A DNA stretch of 64,000 nt. Source: an uncultured Verrucomicrobia subdivision 3 bacterium (GTDB lineage: Bacteria > Verrucomicrobiota > Verrucomicrobiia > Limisphaerales > UBA11358). Within the stretch, counting starts at the first letter, position 1; each line of letters begins with the position of its first letter. The stretch covers positions 1 through 64,000 of the forward strand of contig CAIXUZ010000044.1 in the NCBI GenBank assembly GCA_903922735.1, written 5' to 3'. This document shows, piece after piece, positions 52,693 to 61,597 of this stretch. A model generated the notes under the pieces. That model was not told where the DNA came from. It was given only the letters and a program-made list of their open reading frames with translations, and searched no databases. The position numbers and the translations under genes are program-made.

Positions 52693-53795
52693 GAACTTCC
52701 CCGCTCAAAGACCAGCTGGCCGCCGCCGGCGCGGTGTTCCGCGAACGCCACGGCGTTGAGGTGGTTTCCCATTTCGGAAATCTCCAGGCCGAGTGCGGCG
52801 CGGTGCGCGACGCGGCGGCGCTGGCGGATTTTTCCTTCGTCCGCCTCTTCACGCTGCCGGAGACGCCGGGCATTGATTTCCTGGACGCGCTGCTCGCGGG
52901 CAACGTGCCGAAGATCCGCTTTGGCCGCGTGCTGCACACGTTTCTGGCGGACAAAGACGGCAATCTGGCGGCGGACTGTTTGGTGGCGAACAACGACCAG
53001 GAATTCGTCTTCATCTGCGAAAGTATTTTGCCCGACGCCGGATTGGATGCGCTGCTCGCTTCCAATGGCGGTGAATCGCCGGCGAAAGATTTATCCGCCG
53101 ACCATGTTATCCTGAGTCTTGACGGCTTCAAATCGTGGGAAATCGTGAAAAAGATTTTCGGCGCGGATGTCATCGGCCTGCCGTATCTCTCGATTGAGAA
53201 TTATCAGTTCGCGGGCGAGCCGGTGCGGTTCATTCGGGCGGGCAAAACGTCCGAATTCGGCTATCTCCTCATCGCCCCGGTGAAAATTGCGGCGCAATTG
53301 TTCGACACGCTCAAGGCGGAAGTCGAGGCGCGCGGCGGGCGGCTCGCCGGCGCCGATGCTCACGATGCGCTGCGGCTCGAAGGCCGGTTCTTTAACATTT
53401 TCCGCGAAGGCGAACGCGTGCGCGATCCGCTTCCCCTCGGCCTGCAATGGATGATTGATCTGGAGAAGGAAAATTTCAGCGGCGGCACCGCCATCAAGCA
53501 GCGGCGCGCGGCGGGGCTTAAACAAAAAATCATCGGTCTGGCCGCTGAAGCCGGATGCACAGCTCTGAAGACGGGCGCGCCAATATTCCACGAAGGCAAG
53601 CCGGTGGGCGAAGTCGTGACCGACTGCGTTTCCCAGGTGCTAAACCAGCCGCTCGCCCTCGGCTTGCTTCCGCTGGAACTCGCGTTTTCCGGCCTGCAAT
53701 TCCGCGTCGGCTCACCGGACGGCGCGGTGGTGCGTTCGATTTCCATGCCGCCGATCATGCCGAAGAGCCTGACGGTGAAGCTCGACGAAATGTGA
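52689..53795 (+). CDS. GcvT/YgfZ-like folate-binding-fold protein
   Basis: 368 residues, GTG start overlapping the ACP stop (GTGA). The sequence follows the aminomethyltransferase (GcvT) and YgfZ fold: FGNLQAECGAVRDAAALADFS near 30-50, LDALLAGNVPKI near 65, a central GKTSEFGYLLIAP (about 185-197), DALRLEGRFF and GLQWMIDLEKENFSGG (about 255-270), and a C-terminal barrel. The YgfZ KGCxxGQE motif is not seen. YgfZ-type proteins support Fe-S enzymes through tetrahydrofolate, so it could maintain the radical SAM cluster or transfer a one-carbon unit. Neither is shown. Confidence 0.8.
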   Translation: MRTSPLKDQLAAAGAVFRERHGVEVVSHFGNLQAECGAVRDAAALADFSFVRLFTLPETPGIDFLDALLAGNVPKIRFGRVLHTFLADKDGNLAADCLVANNDQEFVFICESILPDAGLDALLASNGGESPAKDLSADHVILSLDGFKSWEIVKKIFGADVIGLPYLSIENYQFAGEPVRFIRAGKTSEFGYLLIAPVKIAAQLFDTLKAEVEARGGRLAGADAHDALRLEGRFFNIFREGERVRDPLPLGLQWMIDLEKENFSGGTAIKQRRAAGLKQKIIGLAAEAGCTALKTGAPIFHEGKPVGEVVTDCVSQVLNQPLALGLLPLELAFSGLQFRVGSPDGAVVRSISMPPIMPKSLTVKLDEM

Positions 53796-53808
53796 TTTTG
53801 GAAGGCGC

Positions 53809-54255
53809 ATGTTAAAACCATCGCCCCAAGCCAAAGGCCGGCTCATCAAACGCAAGCTGGCCATCCAGCCCGCCTTCCACGAAACGGACATGATGGGCGT
53901 GGTTCACAATTCGAATTATTTTCTGTGGTTCGAGCAAGGCCGGTTGCAAATCATGTTTGAGGTGCTGCCGTTCGACGAGGCGGTCAAGCTCGGCCTGTTC
54001 ATGCCTGTGGTGGAAAATATCTGCCACTACCGCAAGCCGGTGAAGTTCGGGATGCCGCTGCTGCTGTACACCACGCACAATCTCCAGACCGCTTACGAAG
54101 GGCGGCTGGTGTTCAGCCATTATCTGATCCACGAAAAACAGCGAATGGCCATGGCGTTTGGCCAGACCGCGATGACGCTGGTGGATGCCCGGACGAACAA
54201 ACTGGTCAAGGAATGGTCGGCCGAAACCTGGCATCGCTATCAGGCATTGAAATAG
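53809..54255 (+). CDS. 4HBT-type acyl thioesterase (hotdog fold)
   Basis: 148 residues. The opening strand and catalytic loop ETDMMGVVHNSNYFLWFEQGR contains Asp27 in the position of the YbgC/4-hydroxybenzoyl-CoA thioesterase nucleophile, followed by the long hotdog helix. It probably releases the finished acyl chain from ACP or CoA, or edits stalled intermediates. Thirteen bases after the GcvT-like gene. Confidence 0.88.
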   Translation: MLKPSPQAKGRLIKRKLAIQPAFHETDMMGVVHNSNYFLWFEQGRLQIMFEVLPFDEAVKLGLFMPVVENICHYRKPVKFGMPLLLYTTHNLQTAYEGRLVFSHYLIHEKQRMAMAFGQTAMTLVDARTNKLVKEWSAETWHRYQALK

Positions 54256-54355
54256 AACACAAACTTGCAGGAGACGACGTGAGGAGTCTCTGTCCGCCGG
54301 CGAAAATATTTGAGCCTCGTCACCTCGGCTCCTACGAAATAAGCTTTTCAAAATT

Positions 54356-55099
54356 ATGAGCCGAGAATTTGAGGGACAAGTCGTTGTCGTTACCGGTGGA
54401 TCTCGTGGCATTGGCCGCGCCATCGTGGAACGCTTTGCCGCGCAGGGGGCGAAGGTTTATTTCACTTTTCACCAGAATGCCGAGGCCGCCGCGCAGGTTG
54501 CCGCCGCGACGCAGGCGGAGGCCATCCAGTGTTCGCAGAACGATGCCGAGGCCATCAACGCCGCCGTGGAAAAAATCATTGCTGCTTCTGGAAAAATTGA
54601 CGTGCTGGTCAACAATGCCGGCATCACCGCCGACACGTTTCTCATGCTCATGCCGGCGGAGGATTGGAACCGCGTGATTGATACGAACCTCAACGGCGTC
54701 TATCGCTGGTGCAAGGCCGTGACCCGTCCCATGCTCGGCGCCCGGCGCGGCAACATCATCAATCTCGCTTCTATCGCCGGCCTCGTCGGCGTGATGGGCC
54801 AGACGAATTACGCCGCGTCCAAAGGCGCGCTGCTGGCATTCACCCGCGCGCTGGCGGCGGAACTCGGCGCAAAAAACATCCGCGTCAATTCGGTGGTCCC
54901 CGGCTTTATCGAAACGGATATGTCCGCCCGGGTGCCGCGCCAGATCAAGCAGAAGAATCTCGACCACATCGTCCAGAAACGCTTTGGCAAGCCGGAAGAG
55001 ATTGCTTCGGTCGTGACCTTTCTGGCGTCCGAGGGCGCCTCTTACATCATGGGGCAGTCCATCGTGGTGGACGGCGGCCTCACTGCCACGGCGGCTTAA
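54356..55099 (+). CDS. 3-oxoacyl-ACP reductase (FabG-type SDR)
   Basis: 247 residues. NADPH-binding TGGSRGIGR (13-21), NNAG at 86-89, and catalytic Ser139, Tyr152, Lys156 (YAASK), all of the classical SDR set. C-terminal IETDMSARVP and GQSIVVDGG match FabG enzymes. It provides the keto reduction step after KS condensation. A 100-base gap separates it from the thioesterase gene. Confidence 0.93.
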   Translation: MSREFEGQVVVVTGGSRGIGRAIVERFAAQGAKVYFTFHQNAEAAAQVAAATQAEAIQCSQNDAEAINAAVEKIIAASGKIDVLVNNAGITADTFLMLMPAEDWNRVIDTNLNGVYRWCKAVTRPMLGARRGNIINLASIAGLVGVMGQTNYAASKGALLAFTRALAAELGAKNIRVNSVVPGFIETDMSARVPRQIKQKNLDHIVQKRFGKPEEIASVVTFLASEGASYIMGQSIVVDGGLTATAA

Positions 55100-55194
55100 C
55101 GGAGGGAAATTTAAACGGCAATTCAGATGAACCGCGAATCTCACGAAAATCTTTCTGGTTGGCTGAACCAAGCCGTTCGGTCCAAATCTTTTCC

Positions 55195-55225
55195 TTTCGT
55201 GTATTTGGTGTATTTCCTGGTTTAA
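55195..55225 (+). repeat. Nine-base tandem repeat (3 units)
   Basis: TTTCGTGTA, TTTGGTGTA, TTTCCTGGT, then TTAA, in the 138-base gap between FabG and FabD genes. Similar in layout to the ten-base repeat at 14467 that also ends GGTTAA. Confidence 0.5.
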
Positions 55226-55237
55226 CTGTTTTCCAGA

Positions 55238-56167
55238 ATGAACGTCTTTCTTTTCCCTGGCCAAGGCTCGCAGGAAATCGGCATGGCGTCGGACTTGTTC
55301 AAAGCTGATGCAGCTTTCTGCGAACTGGTTTGCCGCGCCAGCGAACGCGCCGGCTCCGATCTGGAAAAAATCTGCCGGCGCGGACCGGAACGCGAACTGA
55401 CGCGCACCAAGAATCTCCAACCGCTCCTCGTTTGCGTTTCGCTGGGCTATCTACGGCAGTTAACGGACAAGGGAATCCGTCCGGATAAAGTCCTCGGCCA
55501 TTCGCTGGGCGAAATATCCGCGCTCGCGGCGGCGGGCATCGTCAGTTTTGAAACCGCCGTGGACATCGCCGCCAAACGCGGCGAACTGATGGATGCCGCC
55601 GCCGCCCGCGGGCAAGGCGGGATGACCGCCGTGATTTCAAGCGAACGCGAAGCCGTCCTCCAATTGCTCGCGCAAAAATTTGCCGGCGGCCAGCTGGTTC
55701 TGGCCAATGACAACACGCCCAACCAGCTTGTTCTTTCCGGCGAAGTCACCGCGTTGGAACAGTTCGCCGCACTCGTCACGGCGGAGAAGCTTGGCCAGTG
55801 TCGCCGCCTGGCGGTCGCCGGGCCGTGGCACAGTCCGCTGATGGAGTCGGCGCAGCGGGAGTTTTCAAGCTGGCTCGACGCGGTTGAGTTTCACGCGCCG
55901 AAAGTGCCGGTGATTTTCAACGTCACCGCTGAAGCGGAAACCGATCCGGCGAAAATCCGTCAGCTCATCGCGCGTAATCTGGTGGCGCCGGTCCGCTGGC
56001 GGACGGCGATGGATTCCTTGCGGGGCATGGAAAAACTGACCTTGTTCGAGGTCGGGCCGGGGCGCGTGTTGTCCGGTCTGGCGCGGGCCAGCGGCTTTGG
56101 CGACGAGGTGAAAATATTCAACATCAATAATCTGCGCGGCGTTGAAATGGCCGCGCCGCTTGTCTAA
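55238..56167 (+). CDS. Malonyl-CoA:ACP transacylase (FabD-type)
   Basis: 309 residues. N-terminal FLFPGQGSQEIGM, nucleophile Ser89 in LGHSLGEISALAAAG, Arg114 for malonate recognition and catalytic His198 in AGPWHSPLM. All are standard for FabD-type enzymes using malonyl-CoA. It supplies extender units to the pathway ACP. Confidence 0.93.
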   Translation: MNVFLFPGQGSQEIGMASDLFKADAAFCELVCRASERAGSDLEKICRRGPERELTRTKNLQPLLVCVSLGYLRQLTDKGIRPDKVLGHSLGEISALAAAGIVSFETAVDIAAKRGELMDAAAARGQGGMTAVISSEREAVLQLLAQKFAGGQLVLANDNTPNQLVLSGEVTALEQFAALVTAEKLGQCRRLAVAGPWHSPLMESAQREFSSWLDAVEFHAPKVPVIFNVTAEAETDPAKIRQLIARNLVAPVRWRTAMDSLRGMEKLTLFEVGPGRVLSGLARASGFGDEVKIFNINNLRGVEMAAPLV

Positions 56168-56176
56168 CATCCCGCC

Positions 56177-57937
56177 GTGCCATCTGAACCCACCCAATCC
56201 AACCGTGTCACTGGCAGCGTCGGCGGCGAGGATGTTTTCGCCGGCCGCCGGCTCATAGTCCGCATGGCGGACAACTGCGACCGCGAGCGGATTTATCAGA
56301 TCCGCCATGAGGTTTTCGCCGCCGAGCTGGGCCAGTATGCCACCAACTCCGTCGGCCGGCTGACCGATGCGCTGGATGCGTTCAACCATTATATCGTGGT
56401 TGCCGACGGCGAGCGCATTGTGGGTTTTGTCGCCATCACGCCGCCGGGCAGCCCGAGTTTTTCCATTGATAAATATTTCCAGCGCGCCGAACTGCCTTTT
56501 CCCGTGGATGACCGGCTCTACGAGGTGCGGCTGCTGACCGTGCCGCAGGAATCGCGGCGGAGCCTGCTCGCGCTGGCGCTGATGTATGCGGCCTTCCGCT
56601 GGGTGGAGGCGCGCGGCGGCACGCGTATCATGGCGATTGGCCGGCGCGAAATCCGCTCCATGCATGTTCGCGTTGGATTGAAGCCGACCGGGCAGGACGT
56701 GAAATGTGGCGCCGTAACTTACGGTCTCCTGCAGGCGACCATGCAGGATGTGCAGGATTCGCTCGGCGGCATCCGCAAAATGCTGGACCGCATCGAGGCC
56801 GAAATGGCCTGGGAAATTGGCGTGGCCTATCGCACGCCTTCGCCTTGCTACCACGGCGGAAAATTCTTCGAGGCGGTCGGTGACGAATTTCAAAATCTCG
56901 AACAGCTCGACACCGTCATCGCCGCCGATGTTTTGGACGCGTGGTTTCCGCCGTCGCCCAAAGCCGTGGCCGCGCTTCAAAAACATCTCGGGCAGCTGCT
57001 CCGCACCTCGCCGCCGACCGGCTGCGAAGGACTGGTGCGGACGATTGCGCGCATCCGGGGTGTTGGCGTGGATAATATTTTGCCCGGCGGCGGCTCATCG
57101 GATTTGATTTTCCTCGCGCTGCGCCACTGGCTCACGCCGGCTTCCCGCGTGCTAATTCTCGACCCGACTTATGGCGAATACGCGCACGTTCTCGAACGCG
57201 TCATTCGTTGTCAGGTGGACCGGTTGCCGTTGACCCGCGCCGCCCAATATCGTGTGGATTTGCACCAGTTGGAGCCGGCCTTGCAGGGCGGTTATGATCT
57301 GGTGGTGCTGGTGAACCCGAACAGCCCCGCCGGCCAGCACATCCCGCGGGTTGAACTGGAAGCCGTGCTTAAAAAAGTTCCCGCTGTCACGCGCGTTTGG
57401 GTGGACGAGACGTATATTGAATACGCCGGAGCCGGGGAATCGCTGGAAAAATTCGCCGCGCGCTCGGAAAATGTCATCGTCTGCAAATCCATGTCCAAGG
57501 TTTACGCGTTGAGCGGCGCACGGGTGGCGTATTTGTGCGCCGGAGCGCAGCAGCTTGAATCGCTGCGCCCGCTGAATCCGCCGTGGGCCGTGAGTTTGCC
57601 CGCGCAAGTTGCCGCCGTGAATGCGCTCGCCGATACGGATTACTACGCCGCGAAATATGCCAAGACCCACAACCTGCGGGAGGAACTGGCCGCCGAACTC
57701 CGCCGGCTGAACTGGCAGATTGTTTCCGGCGTGACGAATTTCCTGCTCTGCCACCTGCCGGACGCTGGGCCGGACGCCGAGACGCTGATTGTCCGCTGCC
57801 GGGAGCGCGGTCTTTTCCTGCGCAACGCCGCTTCGATGGGCACGAACCTCGGTGAACGCGCCGTCCGCATCGCCGTGAAGGACGCCGAGACCAACCGGCG
57901 GATGGTGAAAATTATTTCCGAAGCAGTTGCCGCCTGA
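56177..57937 (+). CDS. GNAT (acyl-amino-acid/autoinducer-synthase-like) - PLP aminotransferase fusion
   Basis: 586 residues, GTG start nine bases after fabD. Residues about 25-190: GNAT-like domain with YQIRHEVFAAELGQY, LDAFNHYIVVADGERIVGFVAI and RLLTVPQESRRS, recalling LuxI-type and FeeM-type N-acyl synthases that take acyl chains from ACP. Residues about 225-585: fold-type I PLP enzyme of the HisC/CobD type with GGSSDL (305-310), NPNSPAG (380-386), Asp410 in VWVDETYIEY, the Schiff-base Lys441 (SMSK) and Arg449. It may make an amino compound and acylate it, or introduce an amine. Last gene of the plus operon. Confidence 0.85.
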   Translation: MPSEPTQSNRVTGSVGGEDVFAGRRLIVRMADNCDRERIYQIRHEVFAAELGQYATNSVGRLTDALDAFNHYIVVADGERIVGFVAITPPGSPSFSIDKYFQRAELPFPVDDRLYEVRLLTVPQESRRSLLALALMYAAFRWVEARGGTRIMAIGRREIRSMHVRVGLKPTGQDVKCGAVTYGLLQATMQDVQDSLGGIRKMLDRIEAEMAWEIGVAYRTPSPCYHGGKFFEAVGDEFQNLEQLDTVIAADVLDAWFPPSPKAVAALQKHLGQLLRTSPPTGCEGLVRTIARIRGVGVDNILPGGGSSDLIFLALRHWLTPASRVLILDPTYGEYAHVLERVIRCQVDRLPLTRAAQYRVDLHQLEPALQGGYDLVVLVNPNSPAGQHIPRVELEAVLKKVPAVTRVWVDETYIEYAGAGESLEKFAARSENVIVCKSMSKVYALSGARVAYLCAGAQQLESLRPLNPPWAVSLPAQVAAVNALADTDYYAAKYAKTHNLREELAAELRRLNWQIVSGVTNFLLCHLPDAGPDAETLIVRCRERGLFLRNAASMGTNLGERAVRIAVKDAETNRRMVKIISEAVAA

Positions 57938-57948
57938 AGTTTGTCCCC

Positions 57949-58410
57949 TTACCCCTCGACCATCGCCAGCGTCAGCGAACCGCTAGCGATCAAATTTCTT
58001 CCCGCTGTCGTCTCCACATTGAAGCGGAACAGCGCGCCGAAATTCCGGTCCATCGTCGCGCGCAGCACCAGTGTGTCACCCGGCACGGCGGGATGCGTGA
58101 ACTTGATGTTTGTCACGGCCAGAAAGAACGCTCTCGGCTTTTCCGGCGGCGCGGCGGCGGCCGCCATTTCGCTCAAGCCGATGAGCAAGCCGCTCGTCTG
58201 CGCCAGCGCCTCGGCGATGAGCACGCCGGGCATGATGGGGCGGCCCGGAAAGTGCCCGCCGAAGTGCGGTTCTTCCGGGCGTAGCAAACGCTCGGCTACG
58301 ATAGATTTTTGCGGCTCCAGCTTGATCACGCGGTCCACAAACAGGAATGGCGCGCGGTGCGGCAGCAACGGCAGCAGGTCGGCGAGTTCAAACAAGGCTT
58401 TATCGTTCAT
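57949..58410 (-). CDS. 3-hydroxyacyl-ACP dehydratase (FabZ-type)
   Basis: 153 residues from ATG 58410, which overlaps the acyltransferase stop by four bases. Hotdog fold with the FabZ active site: His53 in FGGHFPGRPIMPG and Glu67 in LIAEALAQTSG. LLPHRAPFLFVDRV at the start is diagnostic. It dehydrates 3-hydroxyacyl-ACP to enoyl-ACP. With no enoyl reductase nearby, double bonds may be kept. Ends 11 bases from the convergent plus-strand operon. Confidence 0.92.
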   Translation of the reverse strand: MNDKALFELADLLPLLPHRAPFLFVDRVIKLEPQKSIVAERLLRPEEPHFGGHFPGRPIMPGVLIAEALAQTSGLLIGLSEMAAAAAPPEKPRAFFLAVTNIKFTHPAVPGDTLVLRATMDRNFGALFRFNVETTAGRNLIASGSLTLAMVEG

Positions 58411-59219
58411 GATTTTTGCGGGTTGATTTCCCAAGCGGTTCCGGCGTCGAGCGATTTCAATTCCTGGGCGATGCGCCAATGCACACGGTCGCACAACGCG
58501 CGGGCGTTGTCTCCGGGACGCGACGGTTCCGGGTCGAGAAAGCGGATGCAGTAAAAATTCTGGCGGCGCGGAAAAACACTGCCGGGAACTTTTGCCATGA
58601 ACGGCTCGGTGGAATGGATGACCACCGGCAGCACCGGCACGCCGGCCGCGAGCGCCAGGTCGAAGGCCAGCCGGTTGAACGGCTGCAACCGGCCGCTCCG
58701 GGCGCGGGAGCCTTCGGGAAACACCAGCAGGTTTTTCCCGTCGGCCAGAATCTGGCGGCAGCGCGCCGACGCGGTCGTGACCGACTCCAACGAATCGCGG
58801 TTCACGCTGACGAGGTCAAAATAGCGGACGAGCAGGTGATACATCGGCTGCCGGGCATGAGCGGACTTGGTCAATGCGCCGGTGCGCGGCGACAGGCCGA
58901 GCAGAAAGATCGAGTCCATGAAACCTCGGTGATTCGATACCAAAACGACCGGTCGAGTCGGCTCGATTTTATCGCGCCCGGAAATTTCAATGATCCGATA
59001 GACGCGGAACAGCGGCAGCCAGACGCGTGTGAAAAAACCCAGGAAGCCGGTTAAAACCCTTTGAAAAAATCGCTGCCGCGCCGCTGGCCACGGCGTCAGC
59101 AACAGGAACAGCGGCACGCCCAGCGCCACAAAAATCAGCTTTGAGAGGAAGTAGCTCGCGTAGCCGAGGCCCGTCAGGAATACGACGGCGGGGAAAAACC
59201 TGTTCGGGCCGCGTTTCAT
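58407..59219 (-). CDS. PlsC-like lysophospholipid acyltransferase
   Basis: 270 residues from ATG 59219 (the ATGA overlap with the upstream stop is preferred over ATG 59234). N-terminal membrane helices at about 10-45. The PlsC H(x4)D motif is His97 and Asp102 in VSNHRGFMD, followed by the EGSRARSG motif (about 163-170). It would move an acyl chain onto a glycerolipid or similar alcohol at the inner membrane. Acyltransferases of this type are regular members of aryl-polyene loci. Confidence 0.88.
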   Translation of the reverse strand: MKRGPNRFFPAVVFLTGLGYASYFLSKLIFVALGVPLFLLLTPWPAARQRFFQRVLTGFLGFFTRVWLPLFRVYRIIEISGRDKIEPTRPVVLVSNHRGFMDSIFLLGLSPRTGALTKSAHARQPMYHLLVRYFDLVSVNRDSLESVTTASARCRQILADGKNLLVFPEGSRARSGRLQPFNRLAFDLALAAGVPVLPVVIHSTEPFMAKVPGSVFPRRQNFYCIRFLDPEPSRPGDNARALCDRVHWRIAQELKSLDAGTAWEINPQKS

Positions 59220-60889
59220 TTTTGCTCGAAGCATTGTTTCAGCAGCATTTCGATTTTATGCCGTTCGCCGCCGAGCGCCGGCTTGCCGTCCAGCGCCCGC
59301 CGGCAGGCGGCGGCAGCTTCGGTGCGTTTGCCTTGCCGGAATAAAACCTCCGCCAGCAGCCACGCGTTTTGATAATAGCCTGGATTGTTCGTTTCGGCTT
59401 GTAGCGCGAAGGTTTTGGCGGCCTCGAGTTCACCTTTTTTCAGCGCAGAATAGCAGTCGCTCAAATTGGTTTTGCTCGCGAGGTAATGCGCATATCCGCC
59501 ATCCGTCAAAATGGGATCGGCGGGCAGTGCCTGTTCCGGCAACAGTTTTTCCGGCGCGTTCAGGTCGAACGCCACAAATTTACCAAGCTGGTGCGGCGGC
59601 GTGGCGGCCCAGAAAACTCCGGCCGTCAAATCCATCACCACCGAGTGCGTGGCGATGAGCGGATTCAGCGAGCCACGATGGCCGGCGCCGGCGGATTTTC
59701 CGCCGGGCAGTTGCCGGTCGCGCAGCAACGCCGCGCAAGCCGCCGCGCCGAGGTGGTTGGTGGCGAGCAGTTCAGTCATCCGTTCAAAACGCGAAAGGGA
59801 GGTATCGGCACGTTTGTAGGTTTCGTTGATGGCGGTGTCCTTCAGCTCCGCGGTAAGATAATGATTGGCACAGACGAGCGAATTCGCCTTCGGCTCCGGC
59901 TCGCGCACGGCGGTTTGCTCCGGTGTCTTCTCGATGACGATGAATTTTCCATCCGCGCGGCTGCCGACCAGAAACATCGCCGAAACAAACACCTGGCGAT
60001 GGCGGATGATTTCCGTGGCCTCAGCCAGATTGTGCGCGTGCTCCAAAACTTCGCGCGCCACGAGGCACGTCGGCGTCGCGGCGTCGGAAGGCAAATCGGA
60101 TGGCGCGCCATTGACCGTGATGGAAATGCCCTCGCGGTTCATGCCTGAAACGCAGCCGGTCATGCCCGCCCATGCCAGCGAGATGAAGGGAATGCCGTTC
60201 TTTGGCTCGCAGATGATCAAGATTCGTTCCACTTCAAAAACCGGGTCCGCTTCCCAGTCAAAATTACGCCCACAGAGCAGGTGACTTTCCGTCGTGGCGC
60301 TGCCCCATGCGCCGAACGCCGTGCAGCCGCGCCGGATGAGCGGGCTATTCATCAGCATATATGAGATGTCCTGCGCACCGTGATAATTCAAAATGCGGTT
60401 GTAATACGGCCCCATTTCCGGATGCGGGTCGGGGCTGCCACGAGAAATCCCCAGCATCTCCAACTGCAACTCCGGCGTGATGTGCTGCGTCATGTGCCGG
60501 TTCTTGTAGGTCACCAAAAACTCCAGCGTGAACTGAATCCAGCGGTACGGTGCGACGTGGTGCAGCAGGGTCACAACGGAATCTTCCTGGCGTTTGATTT
60601 GTTTCTGCGTGAGCACGCCATTGGCGTAGCCCATTTCAAACGGCGTGCCGGTGAGGTAAAGCACAGGCAAGCCTTCGCGCTGGCCGAACCAGTTCTTTCC
60701 CAGATAGACACGGTCGCCGCGCGGTTCCGGCTGGAGCGCAAGAATGGCCGGGGTCTCCGTCAGCACCGGTTCCCTGGCCACCCAGCGATACATGAGCGAG
60801 AGCATCACGCCCCACAATATCAGCAGTGCCACAGCCCCGCCGCCGGTGAGCCAGAGCAGCCGTTTAAGCCATTTGCGACGGCGGTTCAT
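59216..60889 (-). CDS. C45-family Ntn acyltransferase/hydrolase with C-terminal TPR
   Basis: 557 residues. Membrane anchor at about 12-33. The acyl-transferase core resembles the C45 acyl-CoA:6-APA acyltransferase family: GTPFEMGYANG near 81-91, an autoprocessing candidate Cys189 in RRGCTAFGAWG, and LLCGRNFDWE near 204-213. After about residue 470 are two TPR-like helical pairs (ALKKGELEAAKTFALQAE, LAEVLFRQGKRTEAAAACRR). It may form or cleave an amide bond to the acyl product, which would pair well with the GNAT-aminotransferase of the facing operon. Confidence 0.82.
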   Translation of the reverse strand: MNRRRKWLKRLLWLTGGGAVALLILWGVMLSLMYRWVAREPVLTETPAILALQPEPRGDRVYLGKNWFGQREGLPVLYLTGTPFEMGYANGVLTQKQIKRQEDSVVTLLHHVAPYRWIQFTLEFLVTYKNRHMTQHITPELQLEMLGISRGSPDPHPEMGPYYNRILNYHGAQDISYMLMNSPLIRRGCTAFGAWGSATTESHLLCGRNFDWEADPVFEVERILIICEPKNGIPFISLAWAGMTGCVSGMNREGISITVNGAPSDLPSDAATPTCLVAREVLEHAHNLAEATEIIRHRQVFVSAMFLVGSRADGKFIVIEKTPEQTAVREPEPKANSLVCANHYLTAELKDTAINETYKRADTSLSRFERMTELLATNHLGAAACAALLRDRQLPGGKSAGAGHRGSLNPLIATHSVVMDLTAGVFWAATPPHQLGKFVAFDLNAPEKLLPEQALPADPILTDGGYAHYLASKTNLSDCYSALKKGELEAAKTFALQAETNNPGYYQNAWLLAEVLFRQGKRTEAAAACRRALDGKPALGGERHKIEMLLKQCFEQK

Positions 60890-61593
60890 GGCTGCGCCTC
60901 CTTCGGCACGGTCATTTCGGCGATCCGCAGTTCCAGCCGATAAGATTCCGCATTGACCTCAAACGCGCCGGGGATTTCGGTGGCAACTCCGGGATACTTG
61001 CGGAAATTCTTCGCCATTGCCCGGTAAAAATAGTTTCCCTCGAGCAGCAAATCCAATTCATGCCAGTGCGCGCCATCGGCGGAAAAAATGTATCGTGCTA
61101 TCACGCCGGTGGAATCTGGATCGGTTTGCAAAACAACGCTGCCGTCCGCGAGCCGGCCCGCCGGTTGTAAATTAGCCGGTGCGCCAAACAACCAGCGCAG
61201 GTCGCGGGCAACGAACCGGCGGCTCCAGTCCTCCCGGAACAGCGGTGTGACCTTAAGCAGTTCGCAGTCGCCATTGGCTTTTACGCGCAAATCCGTCACT
61301 ACGCCAAAACTGCTGACGATGGCCAGATGATGTCCGTTGGCTGGCGAAACTTGCAGCAGTCCGTCACAGGTGAACTGCTTGCCCCCGGCAGTGACGATGG
61401 CGCGTTGGGTGGCCCGATACTGTGGCGGGAAAAGGTTTTTAATGGTCTGCTCCGCTCGCAAAAACGCGGGGCGGTTGCTTCCGTCATCCGGAAAAATGGC
61501 AGGTGTCGCAAAATGATTCCGGGTGGCACAGCCGGTGGCCCATGCGGCGAGCAGGGTGATGCAAAAAGTATTTATGGCAGTTCGGACAGGCAT
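60886..61593 (-). CDS. Outer-membrane lipoprotein of the polyene-type cluster
   Basis: 235 residues from ATG 61593 (in-frame upstream starts have no signal peptide). Lipobox with Cys near 22 (LLAAWATGCATR). The body has the beta-rich LolB-like/DUF3261-like character of lipoproteins found in aryl-polyene loci (QFTCDGLLQVSPANG, LAIVSSFGVV, VARDLRWLF). Four bases after the LolA-like gene and overlapping the acyltransferase start, so it fits a LolA-to-LolB-like delivery pair. Family assignment is tentative. Confidence 0.65.
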   Translation of the reverse strand: MPVRTAINTFCITLLAAWATGCATRNHFATPAIFPDDGSNRPAFLRAEQTIKNLFPPQYRATQRAIVTAGGKQFTCDGLLQVSPANGHHLAIVSSFGVVTDLRVKANGDCELLKVTPLFREDWSRRFVARDLRWLFGAPANLQPAGRLADGSVVLQTDPDSTGVIARYIFSADGAHWHELDLLLEGNYFYRAMAKNFRKYPGVATEIPGAFEVNAESYRLELRIAEMTVPKEAQP

Positions 61594-61597
61594 GGCG

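Noticed and set aside
55865-56986. 373-codon minus-strand frame opposite FabD and the GNAT domain
   Set aside because: Spans two real genes on the other strand and has antisense-type composition.
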